From positions 806,001-870,000 of the forward strand of contig NZ_SDQD01000002.1 in assembly GCF_004153685.1 (NCBI RefSeq): a stretch of DNA of 64,000 bases, read 5' to 3'. The DNA is from Pollutimonas harenae (lineage in GTDB: Bacteria; Pseudomonadota; Gammaproteobacteria; Burkholderiales; Burkholderiaceae_B). Of the stretch, positions 1 to 8,379 are shown piece by piece. Below the pieces are notes generated by a model. It was not told where the DNA came from. It searched no databases and saw only the letters and a program-made list of their open reading frames with translations. The translations under genes and the position numbers were made by a program. Position 1 is the stretch's first letter. The number at the start of each line of letters is the position of its first letter.

Positions 1-260
1 ACCACCTTGGGTGATTGTGCCAGTTCGCACAGCTGGTCTACCGTAGGCTCAGGCGTGTCTTCGTAATCGGGATGCACACCAACCGACGCGTATAAATGGT
101 CATGAGGAGCAACCAAATCCATCAGGCCTGGCCAGTCAGGCATATTGACGCTGACAACCAAAGCATGGCTGACCTGGTTTTGGGTCATGCGGCTCAGGAT
201 TTCCGGTAGGTTTTGAGCCAACTCCGGAAAATCCAAATGACAGTGTGAGTCTACAAACAT
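1..260 (-). CDS. tatD: TatD family metal-dependent deoxyribonuclease, N-terminal part (runs off window)
   Basis: The reverse strand opens with ATG at 258-260 and stays open to the window edge, giving the first 86 residues. It begins MFVDSHCHLDF, the metal-binding D-x-H-C-H-L-D start of the TatD amidohydrolase family, and carries SVGVHPDY further on, another family motif. TatD proteins are magnesium-dependent 3'-5' nucleases linked to DNA repair and degradation. It follows holB by 25 bases on the same strand, the usual mltG-tmk-holB-tatD order. The C-terminal two thirds lie outside the window. The family is confident; the exact TatD/YcfH/YjjV paralogue is not certain, although the position favours the YcfH type. 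Confidence 0.9.
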   Translation of the reverse strand, partial: MFVDSHCHLDFPELAQNLPEILSRMTQNQVSHALVVSVNMPDWPGLMDLVAPHDHLYASVGVHPDYEDTPEPTVDQLCELAQSPKV

Positions 261-285
261 AATATTCTTCAATAAAAACAAACGA

Positions 286-1338
286 TTATGCCGGCATGCA
301 GGCCAGTACGACACGTTGTAGGGTACTGTGTGCAAACAGCTTGGTATTCAACGGGTGGCCAGCAACTGCGCGCTGTTGAGCCAACCACTTTGCTGTCTCG
401 GCAAGCCGACTGGGTGAGGCACGGCCGGCCACAGCTGATATTTGTTGCCCCAGAGACGGGAAATAGCGCAGCGGTGCACCGCTGGATGCCAGCAACAAGT
501 CGAGAAACGTCCGCTGCAGGGCGTCTATCCATATTTCCGGCATCTGCGACTCAAGCTGATCGGCCAATGGACCAATATCAGGGGCTGGTGTGGCAATAAT
601 ACCGCTCAATAGTTGTATCAGCCATTCCGGATAGGGGCTGTGGCCGGACTGCGCTAGTTGCCTGGCAAGCAAGGGGGCGCCACCGGCAGCAGCCAACCAT
701 GGACCCGCGTCTTCGATACCCTCTTCTTTCAGCCACTGCAGGCTTGCTTCTTTATTTGGCACAGCCAAAGGCAGGCGGCGACACCGTGATACCAGCGTCG
801 GGAGCAGGCGGTCAGGCGCGTCGGCCACCAACAGGAAAACGGTATGCGCAGGCGGCTCTTCCAACACCTTCAGCAAGGCATTGGCAGTAATCGCGTTCAT
901 GGCTCGCGCAGGATATAAGACGGCCACACGCCAACCGCCCCTATGGGTAGCGGTATTGAACCACGTGTGCAGGACTCGCAGCTGCTCTACCTTGATCTCT
1001 TTAGAGGGTTGCTTCTTGGCGGTGGCAGAAGAAGAAGCCGTGTCGTCCGATGTGGCGGTAACTATGCCCTCTTCTTGTGCCAAGGCCTCGGGTCGGATAC
1101 GTCGTAAATCAGGATGGCTGCCGCTGCGCAGCCAGAGACAGGCTGCGCAATCGCCACAAGCGCGTCCGTTGACCGGTGCCTCACACAAAAGGCTGGCTGC
1201 TGCGGCCAGGGCAAACTGCCGTTTCCCTATGCCCGGCAGCCCATGTATCAACCAGGCGTGGGCAAAGCGTTCACGCTGCCCGAGCCAGCTTGTGGCCTGG
1301 TCCTGTTGCCAGGGCAGGAAAGATACAAAATCACTCAT
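286..1338 (-). CDS. holB: DNA polymerase III subunit delta'
   Basis: A 350-residue clamp-loader subunit of DNA polymerase III. Visible features are a P-loop-like GLPGIGKR near residues 33-40, a four-cysteine zinc site (C52, C61, C64, C67), the NALLKVLEEPP motif, and the SRC motif in TLVSRCRRL. A longer frame exists upstream, but the start at 1336-1338 (MSDFVSFLPW) matches the family and overlaps the tmk stop by 8 bases, suggesting translational coupling. An extra hydrophilic stretch rich in Ser/Thr/Ala/Lys sits at about residues 86-114, between the zinc module and the next helix. It lies between tmk and tatD in one operon with mltG. Confidence 0.93.
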   Translation of the reverse strand: MSDFVSFLPWQQDQATSWLGQRERFAHAWLIHGLPGIGKRQFALAAAASLLCEAPVNGRACGDCAACLWLRSGSHPDLRRIRPEALAQEEGIVTATSDDTASSSATAKKQPSKEIKVEQLRVLHTWFNTATHRGGWRVAVLYPARAMNAITANALLKVLEEPPAHTVFLLVADAPDRLLPTLVSRCRRLPLAVPNKEASLQWLKEEGIEDAGPWLAAAGGAPLLARQLAQSGHSPYPEWLIQLLSGIIATPAPDIGPLADQLESQMPEIWIDALQRTFLDLLLASSGAPLRYFPSLGQQISAVAGRASPSRLAETAKWLAQQRAVAGHPLNTKLFAHSTLQRVVLACMPA

Positions 1339-1981
1339 GGCTGACCTGTTTATGCCTGGAAATGACCTGCTCGACAAGTTGCAGGACCTCGTGACGAACC
1401 TGCTCGAATGATTGCGAGGCATCTACGGTAGCGAAATGCTGCGGATCAGCTTGCGCCTGATCAATATATCCTTGGCGTGCACGCTCCAGAAATGAAAGGT
1501 TTTCTTTTTCGAGACGATCAAAATCACTGCCTCGCGAGGCAACCCGTTGCAGGCCAAGCGCCGGATCAAGGTCCAGAATAATGGTGAAATCCGGCCTCAG
1601 GCCTGCCACTGCAATATCATTAAGCTGTTTGATCAAGTCCAGGTCCAGCCCCCGCGCGTAGTGCTGAAAGCTTACTGTTGCCGAGTCAAAGCGATCAGAC
1701 ACAACGACTTTACCGGCGTTGATGGCCGGGATGATTTTCTGGCGTACATGCTGCGCCCGTGCGGCGGCAAACAATAGCAACTCTGTTACGTCGCACATTT
1801 CTCCGGCAGACTTATCCAGCAGTATCTCACGGATTTTCTCGCCGATGGCGGTGCCGCCGGGCTCGCGGGTCATGACTACTTCTAGTTCGAGGTCGTTCAG
1901 GTAGGTCTCGATATCGCGCAAGCACGTGCCTTTTCCGGCGCCATTACCTCCGTCGACAACAATCATAAGGCCCTTGTTCAT
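1331..1981 (-). CDS. tmk: Thymidylate kinase, divergent form
   Basis: Predicted to phosphorylate dTMP to dTDP (216 residues). Supporting motifs are a P-loop DGGNGAGKGT, the TREPGGT motif, DRFDSATVSFQ in place of the usual DR-x-x-S-x-x-AYQ, an ARG corresponding to the family's GRG, and a LID segment with RLEKE. Several signature residues differ from the Escherichia coli type: DGGNGAGKGT instead of EG-x-(D/E)-GAGK-(S/T)-T, and FQHYARG instead of YQGGGRG. Position between mltG and holB is where tmk is normally found. The start MNKGLM was chosen over an upstream alternative because the P-loop should lie about 10 residues in. Function is likely; the subfamily is unusual. Confidence 0.85.
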   Translation of the reverse strand: MNKGLMIVVDGGNGAGKGTCLRDIETYLNDLELEVVMTREPGGTAIGEKIREILLDKSAGEMCDVTELLLFAAARAQHVRQKIIPAINAGKVVVSDRFDSATVSFQHYARGLDLDLIKQLNDIAVAGLRPDFTIILDLDPALGLQRVASRGSDFDRLEKENLSFLERARQGYIDQAQADPQHFATVDASQSFEQVRHEVLQLVEQVISRHKQVSHE

Positions 1982-2047
1982 GTCCGCTTTACCCTTGGGT
2001 CCGTCAATTGGCATTTTACTCTTGCAGCATAACGCATCAGGTTTGCG

Positions 2048-3058
2048 TCAATTGCCTCGTTTTAGTATGTATTTGGCAACGGCACGGTTATGGGCGGTCA
2101 GATTGGCGGAAAACTCGCTCGTGCCGTCTCCCCGTGACACAAAGTACAAAAATTTATGTGTTTCAGGATGGAGAGTAGCCAGGATCGAAGCACGTCCCGG
2201 ACTGGCAATCGGCGTTGGAGGCAGGCCGCTGCGCGTATAGGTATTCCAGGGGGTATCGGTCGTCAGATCCTTTTTCCTAATCCGGCCCTGATACGCATCG
2301 CCCATTCCATAAATGACGGTAGGGTCGGTTTGCAGCGGCATTCCCAGACGCAAGCGATTGATGAATACACCAGCTACACGTCCACGATCGGCACTATGCC
2401 CCGTTTCCTTTTCTACGATAGAGGCCAGGATCAATGCCTCGTAAGGCGTTTCCAGCGGCAGATTGGGGTCGCGTTCGGACCAGAGTTCTTCCAGCATTTT
2501 CTGTTGCGCATGATAAGCACGCCGCAGTATGTCGAAATCGGAAGTGCCGGGGGCAAAAACATAGGTATCAGGGTAGAACAGACCTTCGGTGCTGGAAGTT
2601 GTCGAACCCAGACGTTTCAGCAGCTCCTGGTCAGATACCCCTGCCAGTGTTTGTCCGACTTTGGGATCATCGCGCAGGGCCTGGCGTATGCGTTTGTAGC
2701 TCCAGCCTTCCAGCAGGGTCAGTCGGGTTTGCGTCATGTCGCCGTTGGCCATGCGTTCAAGCAAGACTCTGGGGGAGTCACCTTGAGCGGCCTCGTAGGC
2801 GCCCGCCTGCAATTGTTTGTCCAATCCGGTAAGACGCGCCAATATGACAAAAGCATCTTCATTCACATGGATGCCTGCCTTATTCATGGTTTGGGCAATG
2901 CTGCGTGGTCGGCTACCAGGTTCGATCAGGTAGTCTATGCGCTCGTTATCCAGCGCCACGGGCTGTCCGACCCAGTACCAGGCGACAGCGCTCACAACCG
3001 TGGCTAGCAGCGCCGCAGCCAACAGCAAATATAGAATGAATAGCTTGAGTTTTTTCAT
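2048..3058 (-). CDS. mltG: Endolytic murein transglycosylase MltG (YceG-like)
   Basis: A 336-residue inner-membrane lytic transglycosylase that cleaves nascent peptidoglycan strands. There is one N-terminal membrane segment (about residues 5-28, rich in L/A/V) followed by the YceG periplasmic domain. The catalytic glutamate region reads ASIVEKETG (Glu 216-218), followed by VAGVFINRL and MPLQTDPTVIYG, all conserved in the family. The ATG at 3056-3058 is preferred over a longer frame because it places the membrane segment at the N-terminus. It is the first gene of mltG-tmk-holB-tatD and is divergent from ygfZ. Confidence 0.94.
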   Translation of the reverse strand: MKKLKLFILYLLLAAALLATVVSAVAWYWVGQPVALDNERIDYLIEPGSRPRSIAQTMNKAGIHVNEDAFVILARLTGLDKQLQAGAYEAAQGDSPRVLLERMANGDMTQTRLTLLEGWSYKRIRQALRDDPKVGQTLAGVSDQELLKRLGSTTSSTEGLFYPDTYVFAPGTSDFDILRRAYHAQQKMLEELWSERDPNLPLETPYEALILASIVEKETGHSADRGRVAGVFINRLRLGMPLQTDPTVIYGMGDAYQGRIRKKDLTTDTPWNTYTRSGLPPTPIASPGRASILATLHPETHKFLYFVSRGDGTSEFSANLTAHNRAVAKYILKRGN

Positions 3059-3200
3059 GAGCACACGAGTGTAGCCTATGCAGCGGTATCGATAACGGTA
3101 TTTGCGCTCAGCAGCGCACCGGGAATGCGGCACAATTCATAAAAGCCCATTATCATGAACACTGATGTTCCTGTCTGGTTTAGCAAAGAGTCGTTTATCC

Positions 3201-4217
3201 ATGAGTACTTCATCTTTTTTCACCCCACTTTCCGATCTGGCCGTCATTGAAATCAGCGGCGCCGATGCCGCCTCCTTCCTGCACGGCCAGCTAAGCCACG
3301 ACATGAGCAGCCTGGCGCCCGGCCAAGCTCGCCTGGCGGGATACTGTACGGCCAAGGGTCGACTGCTGGGCAGCATGGTGGTTTGGTCTGTAATCAGCGC
3401 CGAAGTTCCCGTATTGCGTGCCCTGATTAAAGCCGACATTGCCGAATCGATAGTCAAGCGACTTTCCATGTTTGTCCTGAGGGCCAAGGCCAAACTTAGC
3501 GTGACCCCCATCCAGGTGCTGGGTCTGAGCCTAGATCACAGCCCCGGCGAGCCAGCCGAAGCCGCGCCAATACAAGCCGATACGATGCTGGCAGAGCAAG
3601 CGGCCAAGCTGCCCGGCAATCCATTGCCTTTTACGGTTGTGCATACCGATGCCGGCGATTGGATAGCAGCGCCCCGGGCCGATGGCGCAGCCGTGCGCTG
3701 GTGGCTGGCGGCTGCAAATACCCTCAACCCTGATGGTTGGCCGGATGCTGCCAACACCCGATGGCAGGCGGCCGATATAGCGGCGGGATTGCCCTGGGTG
3801 CAGACGGCTACACAAGAGGTTTTCATACCGCAAACGCTCAATCTGGATTTGATCGACGGCGTCAGCTTTACCAAAGGTTGTTATCCAGGCCAGGAAGTGG
3901 TTGCCCGCAGCCATTACCGGGGTACAGTCAAGCGCCGGATGGCTTATGGTCTGATCCAGAATGCCACAGATATCGATGCCATTGCCCTACCCGGTACCGA
4001 TACCTTCGATGACAGACACCCAGAGAATCCGGCGGGACGCGTTATTAATGCTGCACAAACGCCTGCCCAAGTCGGTACCAGCGTCGATATGGAGCTCATT
4101 CACATACTGATGGAAGTGCAGCTGACCGATCTGCCTGAAGCGCAGTTTCGCCTGGGGAGTGCCAGCGGCCCCGTAATTAAAATACAGCCTCTACCCTACT
4201 CTATCGAGGCATCCTAG
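3201..4217 (+). CDS. ygfZ: Folate-binding protein YgfZ
   Basis: A 338-residue GcvT-like folate-binding protein. The diagnostic motif KGCYPGQE is present at about residues 225-232, followed by VARSHYRGTVKRR. In Escherichia coli, YgfZ supports repair or assembly of certain Fe-S enzymes, using tetrahydrofolate and the motif cysteine. The start MSTSSFF (ATG 3201) is 12 codons inside the longest frame and agrees with typical N-termini. It is divergent from mltG with about 140 bases between them, and convergent with the valine-catabolism genes, from which a perfect 9-bp stem-loop separates it. Confidence 0.93.
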   Translation: MSTSSFFTPLSDLAVIEISGADAASFLHGQLSHDMSSLAPGQARLAGYCTAKGRLLGSMVVWSVISAEVPVLRALIKADIAESIVKRLSMFVLRAKAKLSVTPIQVLGLSLDHSPGEPAEAAPIQADTMLAEQAAKLPGNPLPFTVVHTDAGDWIAAPRADGAAVRWWLAAANTLNPDGWPDAANTRWQAADIAAGLPWVQTATQEVFIPQTLNLDLIDGVSFTKGCYPGQEVVARSHYRGTVKRRMAYGLIQNATDIDAIALPGTDTFDDRHPENPAGRVINAAQTPAQVGTSVDMELIHILMEVQLTDLPEAQFRLGSASGPVIKIQPLPYSIEAS

Positions 4218-4229
4218 TCGCCAGCCGCT

Positions 4230-4253
4230 CAAGCAAGGTGGATGCCTTGCTTG
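4230..4253. terminator. Stem-loop between convergent ygfZ and mmsB
   Basis: Arms CAAGCAAGG (4230-4238) and CCTTGCTTG (4245-4253) form a perfect 9-bp stem with a 6-base loop, centred in the 50-base gap between two convergent genes. Neither side has a strong T-tract, so it may be a weak bidirectional terminator or an mRNA 3'-end stabiliser. Confidence 0.5.
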
Positions 4254-4267
4254 ATGCATCACGGCCC

Positions 4268-5155
4268 CTACCGCTTCTTATACAAATTCAGAATACTGGA
4301 AAAATCGAGCCCGCCGTTGCCCTGTGCGCTGTGCAAGGAATATAGATTACGTGCCAGCTCGCCCAGTGGTACAGAGGCACGGGCATTCAGGGCGGACTCG
4401 GCCGCCAGACCCAAGTCCTTGAGCATCAAGTCTACGCCGAATCCGCCAGCATAGTTCTTAGAGGCCGGCGCGTGCTCCATGACATTGGGCCAGGGGTTGT
4501 AGAGTTCGGTTGCCCAGTTACGCCCCGAGCTTTTGGCAATGATGTCGGACAGCACTTTGGGATCGAGCCCGTTGGCCGCACCCAGCGCCAGCGCCTCGGA
4601 GGTGCCTGCCATCAGTATGCCCAGCAGCATGTTGTTGCAGATCTTGGCAACCTGGCCTGCGCCGGCGGCACCAGCATGAAAAATACTCTTGCCCATTTTT
4701 TCCAGGTATGGCCGGGCAGCCTCCAGATCATCGGTCTCTCCGCCCACAATGAAAGTCAGGGTGCCAGCTACCGCACCGCCCGTCCCGCCCGAGACCGGTG
4801 CGTCGATCATACGAACGCCCTTGGCACGGGCAGCTTCGGCCACTTTACGTGCCGACTCAGGCGCTATGGTGCTGCATTCCATGACCAGGGTGCCCGAAGC
4901 GATGTGGTCAAGCAGAGCCGGGTTGCCCAAATACAGGCCTTCAACGTGCCTGCTGGCTGGCAACATGGTGACCACTGCGTCTGCATCTTTAACTGCTTCT
5001 TGTGCCGATGCGGCAGCGGTGGCGCCGGCATCGCATGCGAGTTTGAGTGCCGAGGCCGCCAGATCGAACACGACGAGCTCGTGCCCGGCCTTAAGCAAGT
5101 TCAGTGCCATGGGGCCACCCATATTGCCTAGTCCAATAAATGCGATACGACTCAT
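4268..5155 (-). CDS. mmsB: 3-hydroxyisobutyrate dehydrogenase
   Basis: A 295-residue NAD-dependent beta-hydroxyacid dehydrogenase. The Rossmann motif GLGNMG lies at the N-terminus (MSRIAFIGLGNMGGPMA), the substrate-binding motif is DAPVSGGTGGA, and the catalytic lysine region is GQVAKICNNM. The start was set at 5153-5155 because AAGGAGACAAA lies directly upstream as a strong ribosome-binding site. It oxidises 3-hydroxyisobutyrate to methylmalonate semialdehyde in valine breakdown. It is last in a three-gene operon whose other members fit the two preceding steps, which supports this substrate over tartronate semialdehyde. Confidence 0.9.
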   Translation of the reverse strand: MSRIAFIGLGNMGGPMALNLLKAGHELVVFDLAASALKLACDAGATAAASAQEAVKDADAVVTMLPASRHVEGLYLGNPALLDHIASGTLVMECSTIAPESARKVAEAARAKGVRMIDAPVSGGTGGAVAGTLTFIVGGETDDLEAARPYLEKMGKSIFHAGAAGAGQVAKICNNMLLGILMAGTSEALALGAANGLDPKVLSDIIAKSSGRNWATELYNPWPNVMEHAPASKNYAGGFGVDLMLKDLGLAAESALNARASVPLGELARNLYSLHSAQGNGGLDFSSILNLYKKR

Positions 5156-5192
5156 TTTGTCTCCTTGTGTAGAAATATTCTTTATTTGAATG

Positions 5193-6338
5193 TCAGGCGC
5201 TCGCCTGGCGGCCAAGATCAGCCAGCGGATGAGCAAGATCAGCCGGCCAGGGCGAGACGAAAAACCGCTGTACCCAGGCATCGGTGGCCTCATCCAATAC
5301 AGCTGGAGACCATTTTGGTTGTTTGTCTTTATCGATAAGCAAAGCGCGTATGCCTTCTTGCAAATCACCTTGTACACCGCACTGCAAAGACACAATATAT
5401 TCCTGACGGAATACTTCGGCCAGCGACATCAGGTGCACACGGCGCAGCAGCGAAAAGCTGAGGCGGGCCGAGCCGGGCGAGCCTGCCAGGAACGTGCTGG
5501 CTGCCCGCTTCAGCCACGGGTCTTCACTTTGCTGCCAGGCGGCAATATTTGCACAGATTCCGTTAAAGTCGGCGCCATCACAGGCTTGTCGTATTGCCTG
5601 ATAATGGTTTTGCAAGGGGCCAGTTTGCCCAGACTCGTCAACCTGCAAACCAAGCAGCAAATTACGCAAGGCTACGTCATCTTGCTGGCGATCGCCGCGC
5701 CAGGATGAACCCTGGATAGCTGCAAGCAGCGCATCCCAGCCTTCTGCATCCAGCGTATAGTCGGCCAGGCCCAACAGCTTGCAATCGTTGGCACCCAGTT
5801 GGGCCCCTGTTAGTGCCAGGAACAAGCCTATGCCGCCGGGCAAGCGCGACAGCATCCAGGTGCCGCCCACATCGGGGAACAGGCCTATGGAAATTTCAGG
5901 CATCGCAAACCGCGTGCTTGTCGTGACCACGCGATGGCTCGCGCCCATCATCAGGCCTACTCCACCACCCATCACAATGCCGTTGCCCCAGCACAGCAAG
6001 GGCTTGGAGTATGTATGTATGTGGTAGTCGAGCCGGTACTCCACATCGAAGAACTCTCGTGCATAGACGTTATCCCAGGCTTGTCCGCTGCTGTTGTCTT
6101 GCATGCCCTTGTATATGCCGTGTAGATCGCCACCGGCACAGAACGCTCTGTCGCCAGCGCCTCGCAAGACCACCATCGCAATTTGCGCATTGTCTTCCCA
6201 CTGCCGCAGCCGGGCGGCCAGCAGCTTGCACATATCAAGCGACAGCCCATTCAGGGTTTGTGGACTATTCAGCGTAGCCAGGCCTACTTTGCGGCCATCG
6301 GCCGTATCCAGTTCTTCGAACAAGACCGGGGAATTCAT
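5193..6338 (-). CDS. 3-hydroxyisobutyryl-CoA hydrolase (enoyl-CoA hydratase/isomerase family)
   Basis: A 381-residue crotonase-fold protein of the longer HIBYL-CoA hydrolase type. The oxyanion-hole regions are RAFCAGGDL and NGIVMGGGVGL; MPEISIGLFPDVGGTWMLSR is typical of HIBCH, and the C-terminal extension exceeds that of simple enoyl-CoA hydratases. It should release 3-hydroxyisobutyrate from its CoA ester, the substrate of the downstream mmsB. Its ATG overlaps the stop of the acyl-CoA dehydrogenase by four bases (ATGA, 6335-6338), indicating coupled translation. An ordinary enoyl-CoA hydratase role is possible but less likely given length and neighbours. Confidence 0.85.
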   Translation of the reverse strand: MNSPVLFEELDTADGRKVGLATLNSPQTLNGLSLDMCKLLAARLRQWEDNAQIAMVVLRGAGDRAFCAGGDLHGIYKGMQDNSSGQAWDNVYAREFFDVEYRLDYHIHTYSKPLLCWGNGIVMGGGVGLMMGASHRVVTTSTRFAMPEISIGLFPDVGGTWMLSRLPGGIGLFLALTGAQLGANDCKLLGLADYTLDAEGWDALLAAIQGSSWRGDRQQDDVALRNLLLGLQVDESGQTGPLQNHYQAIRQACDGADFNGICANIAAWQQSEDPWLKRAASTFLAGSPGSARLSFSLLRRVHLMSLAEVFRQEYIVSLQCGVQGDLQEGIRALLIDKDKQPKWSPAVLDEATDAWVQRFFVSPWPADLAHPLADLGRQASA

Positions 6339-7489
6339 CGGATGTCAGCTCCTTTTTCGAGTAATTGCCGCGCGACAATGACGCGCATGATTTCATTCGT
6401 GCCTTCGAGTATCTGGTGCACACGTGTGTCGCGTACCAGACGTTCGAGCGGATAGTCTTTCAGATAGCCGTAGCCCCCGTGTATTTGCTGGGCATCAAGG
6501 CAGGCCTGGAAGCATAGATCGGTGGCAAGGCGCTTGGCCATCGCACAATACGAGGAGGCGTGCGGATCTTGCTGATCAAGCTTGGAAGCGGCCAGGCGCA
6601 CCATTTGCCGCGAAGCGACAATATGCGTGAGCATATCGACCAGCTTGAATTGCAGGGCCTGGAAGTCGGCCAGGGCGTGTCCGAACTGCTTGCGTTCACC
6701 CATGTAGCGACGGGCGGCATCGTAGGCACCTTGGGCCGCACCGACCGAGCAGGTGGCGATATTGATGCGCCCGCCATCCAGGCCCTTCATGGCAAATTTG
6801 AAACCCTCGCCTTCCCGGCCCAAGAGGTTTTCCGCAGGCACCTCTACGTTGTCGAACGTAATGGGGCGGGTCGACTGGCTGTTCCAGCCCATTTTGTCTT
6901 CTTTACGGCCGTAGGTAATTCCGGGCGTATTGGCCGGTACTGCGAAAGCGGAGATCCCCTTTGCGCCGGGCTCGCCAGTACGCGCCATGACCACCAGAAG
7001 ATCGGTGTCGCCGGCGCCGGAAATAAAGGCCTTGGCGCCATTCAGCACATAGGCGGCGCCTTTCTGCTCGGCGCGTGTGGATAGTGAAGCCGCATCGGAG
7101 CCGGCTCCGGGTTCCGTCAAGCAGTAAGAAGCCAGCTTCTCGCCGGCTGCCAGCTGAGGTCCCCAGGCATCGCGTACGGACTCGCTCGCCCAGGAGCCTA
7201 TCATCCATGTGGCCATATTGTGTATGGTCAGAAAAGCAGCCGTTGAAGGGTCGTAAGCAGCCATCTCTTCGAAGACCAGCGTGGCATCGAGACGCGGCAA
7301 ACCCAAACCGCCGATGTTTTCAGGTGCGTAGATGGCGCAAAAGCCTAGTTCGCCTGCTCGGGCGAAAGCTTCGCGAGGGAAAATGCTTTCAGCGTCCCAG
7401 CGTGCAGCGTGGGGCTCCAGCTCGCCTATGGCGAAGTCGCGTGCAGCCTGTGCAAAGGCTTCTTGTTCGTCGCTTAGACGGAATTCCAT
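6335..7489 (-). CDS. Acyl-CoA dehydrogenase, probably isobutyryl-CoA dehydrogenase
   Basis: A 384-residue FAD-dependent acyl-CoA dehydrogenase. Both family signatures are present: YCLTEPGAGSDA at about 122-133 and HGGYGYL with LEGTNEIMR near the C-terminus, the glutamate of EGTNEI (about 362) being the expected catalytic base. GGAGGAGATAAT precedes the start. It resembles the ACAD8 group. With the downstream 3-hydroxyisobutyryl-CoA hydrolase and 3-hydroxyisobutyrate dehydrogenase, the natural reading is the valine route from isobutyryl-CoA. No dedicated enoyl-CoA hydratase, methylmalonate-semialdehyde dehydrogenase or regulator is adjacent. Acyl-chain specificity cannot be fixed from sequence alone. 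Confidence 0.88.
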   Translation of the reverse strand: MEFRLSDEQEAFAQAARDFAIGELEPHAARWDAESIFPREAFARAGELGFCAIYAPENIGGLGLPRLDATLVFEEMAAYDPSTAAFLTIHNMATWMIGSWASESVRDAWGPQLAAGEKLASYCLTEPGAGSDAASLSTRAEQKGAAYVLNGAKAFISGAGDTDLLVVMARTGEPGAKGISAFAVPANTPGITYGRKEDKMGWNSQSTRPITFDNVEVPAENLLGREGEGFKFAMKGLDGGRINIATCSVGAAQGAYDAARRYMGERKQFGHALADFQALQFKLVDMLTHIVASRQMVRLAASKLDQQDPHASSYCAMAKRLATDLCFQACLDAQQIHGGYGYLKDYPLERLVRDTRVHQILEGTNEIMRVIVARQLLEKGADIR

Positions 7490-7583
7490 ATTATCTCCTC
7501 CTGCTATAGGGTACCGGTAATTTTCTTTACCGGCTTGGCCGGCATCCGCTAATAACCATAGCGCTTTGCCGCCTTTATTTTTG

Positions 7584-7898
7584 TCATGTACGTGACAATC
7601 GCTTCGTCATGAATGCTTTTCGGTGCGTGGCACGCCGCCGTCGGGACTCCATTGGGTCGAAAGTCAGAGGCCGGTATATTTCAATGCGATCGCCATCAGT
7701 CAGGACACGCGTTAGTGTGCATGACTGACCATATATGCCTACCGCCAGGGATTCTTGTGGATAATCGGGGAAATGCAGTGCAAACCGGGAGGCTGCCAGC
7801 GCCTCTTCAACAGTACTTCCGGCCGTCATCGTCACGTGCTTCCGCCAGGCAGATTCGGCCTGGGCATAAACGACTTCGATACTGATGTCATTGACCAT
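7584..7898 (-). CDS. rnfH: RnfH family ubiquitin-fold protein
   Basis: A 104-residue protein with the RnfH/YfjF pattern: N-terminal MVNDISIEVVYAQ, central GIYGQSC, then LTDGDRIEIYRPLTFDPMESRRRRA, which is a hallmark of the family. It has a beta-grasp (ubiquitin-like) fold; its biochemical role is not established. The start at 7896-7898 lies inside the last codons of ratA (11-base overlap), the normal ratA-rnfH arrangement. The older name RatB and its role as an antitoxin are doubtful. The C-terminus is basic and poorly conserved. Confidence 0.9.
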   Translation of the reverse strand: MVNDISIEVVYAQAESAWRKHVTMTAGSTVEEALAASRFALHFPDYPQESLAVGIYGQSCTLTRVLTDGDRIEIYRPLTFDPMESRRRRATHRKAFMTKRLSRT

Positions 7899-8322
7899 AG
7901 ATCGCCAAAGCACGTTGAGTGAACGAGTCGATGAAGCTGGTGGCAATACGATTGAATATGGGGCCCACAACGGCTTCGAGCGCCTTGCTTGAAAATGCGT
8001 ATTCCATGGTGTAGACCACTTTGCAGGCGTCTTCGGCAAGCGCCTGGAATTGCCAGGTGCCAGTCAACATGGAAAATGGGCCATCGACCAAATGAATGGT
8101 GATCAGCTCTGGGTAATGATGTTCGTTGCGGGTGGTGAAGGTTTGCCGTATGCCGGCAATTTGAATGGTCACCGACGCTTCCATTCCGTTTTCGTCGTGC
8201 TTGTGCACGGTTGTGCCGCCGCACCAGGGCATGAACTCGGGATATTTGGCGACGTCGGCAACGAGGTCGAACATCTGGGCGCAACTATGTGGAACTAAGA
8301 CAGATCGCTGTACTTTATGCAT
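7888..8322 (-). CDS. ratA: Ribosome association toxin RatA / START-like coenzyme Q-binding protein
   Basis: A 144-residue START/SRPBCC-fold protein. The start MHKVQRSVLVPHS, followed by MFDLVADVAKYPEFMPWC and the C-terminal NRIATSFIDSFTQRA, matches the RatA/Coq10-like family. In Escherichia coli it has been described as blocking 70S assembly; homologues are also linked to coenzyme Q. It is divergent from smpB across 57 bases, a synteny common in proteobacteria, and overlaps rnfH. Confidence 0.92.
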   Translation of the reverse strand: MHKVQRSVLVPHSCAQMFDLVADVAKYPEFMPWCGGTTVHKHDENGMEASVTIQIAGIRQTFTTRNEHHYPELITIHLVDGPFSMLTGTWQFQALAEDACKVVYTMEYAFSSKALEAVVGPIFNRIATSFIDSFTQRALAIYGQ

Positions 8323-8379
8323 CGAGAGTCGTTAATGGATAGAATGTATTGATTTTACAGTCTACAACCATATTGATTC

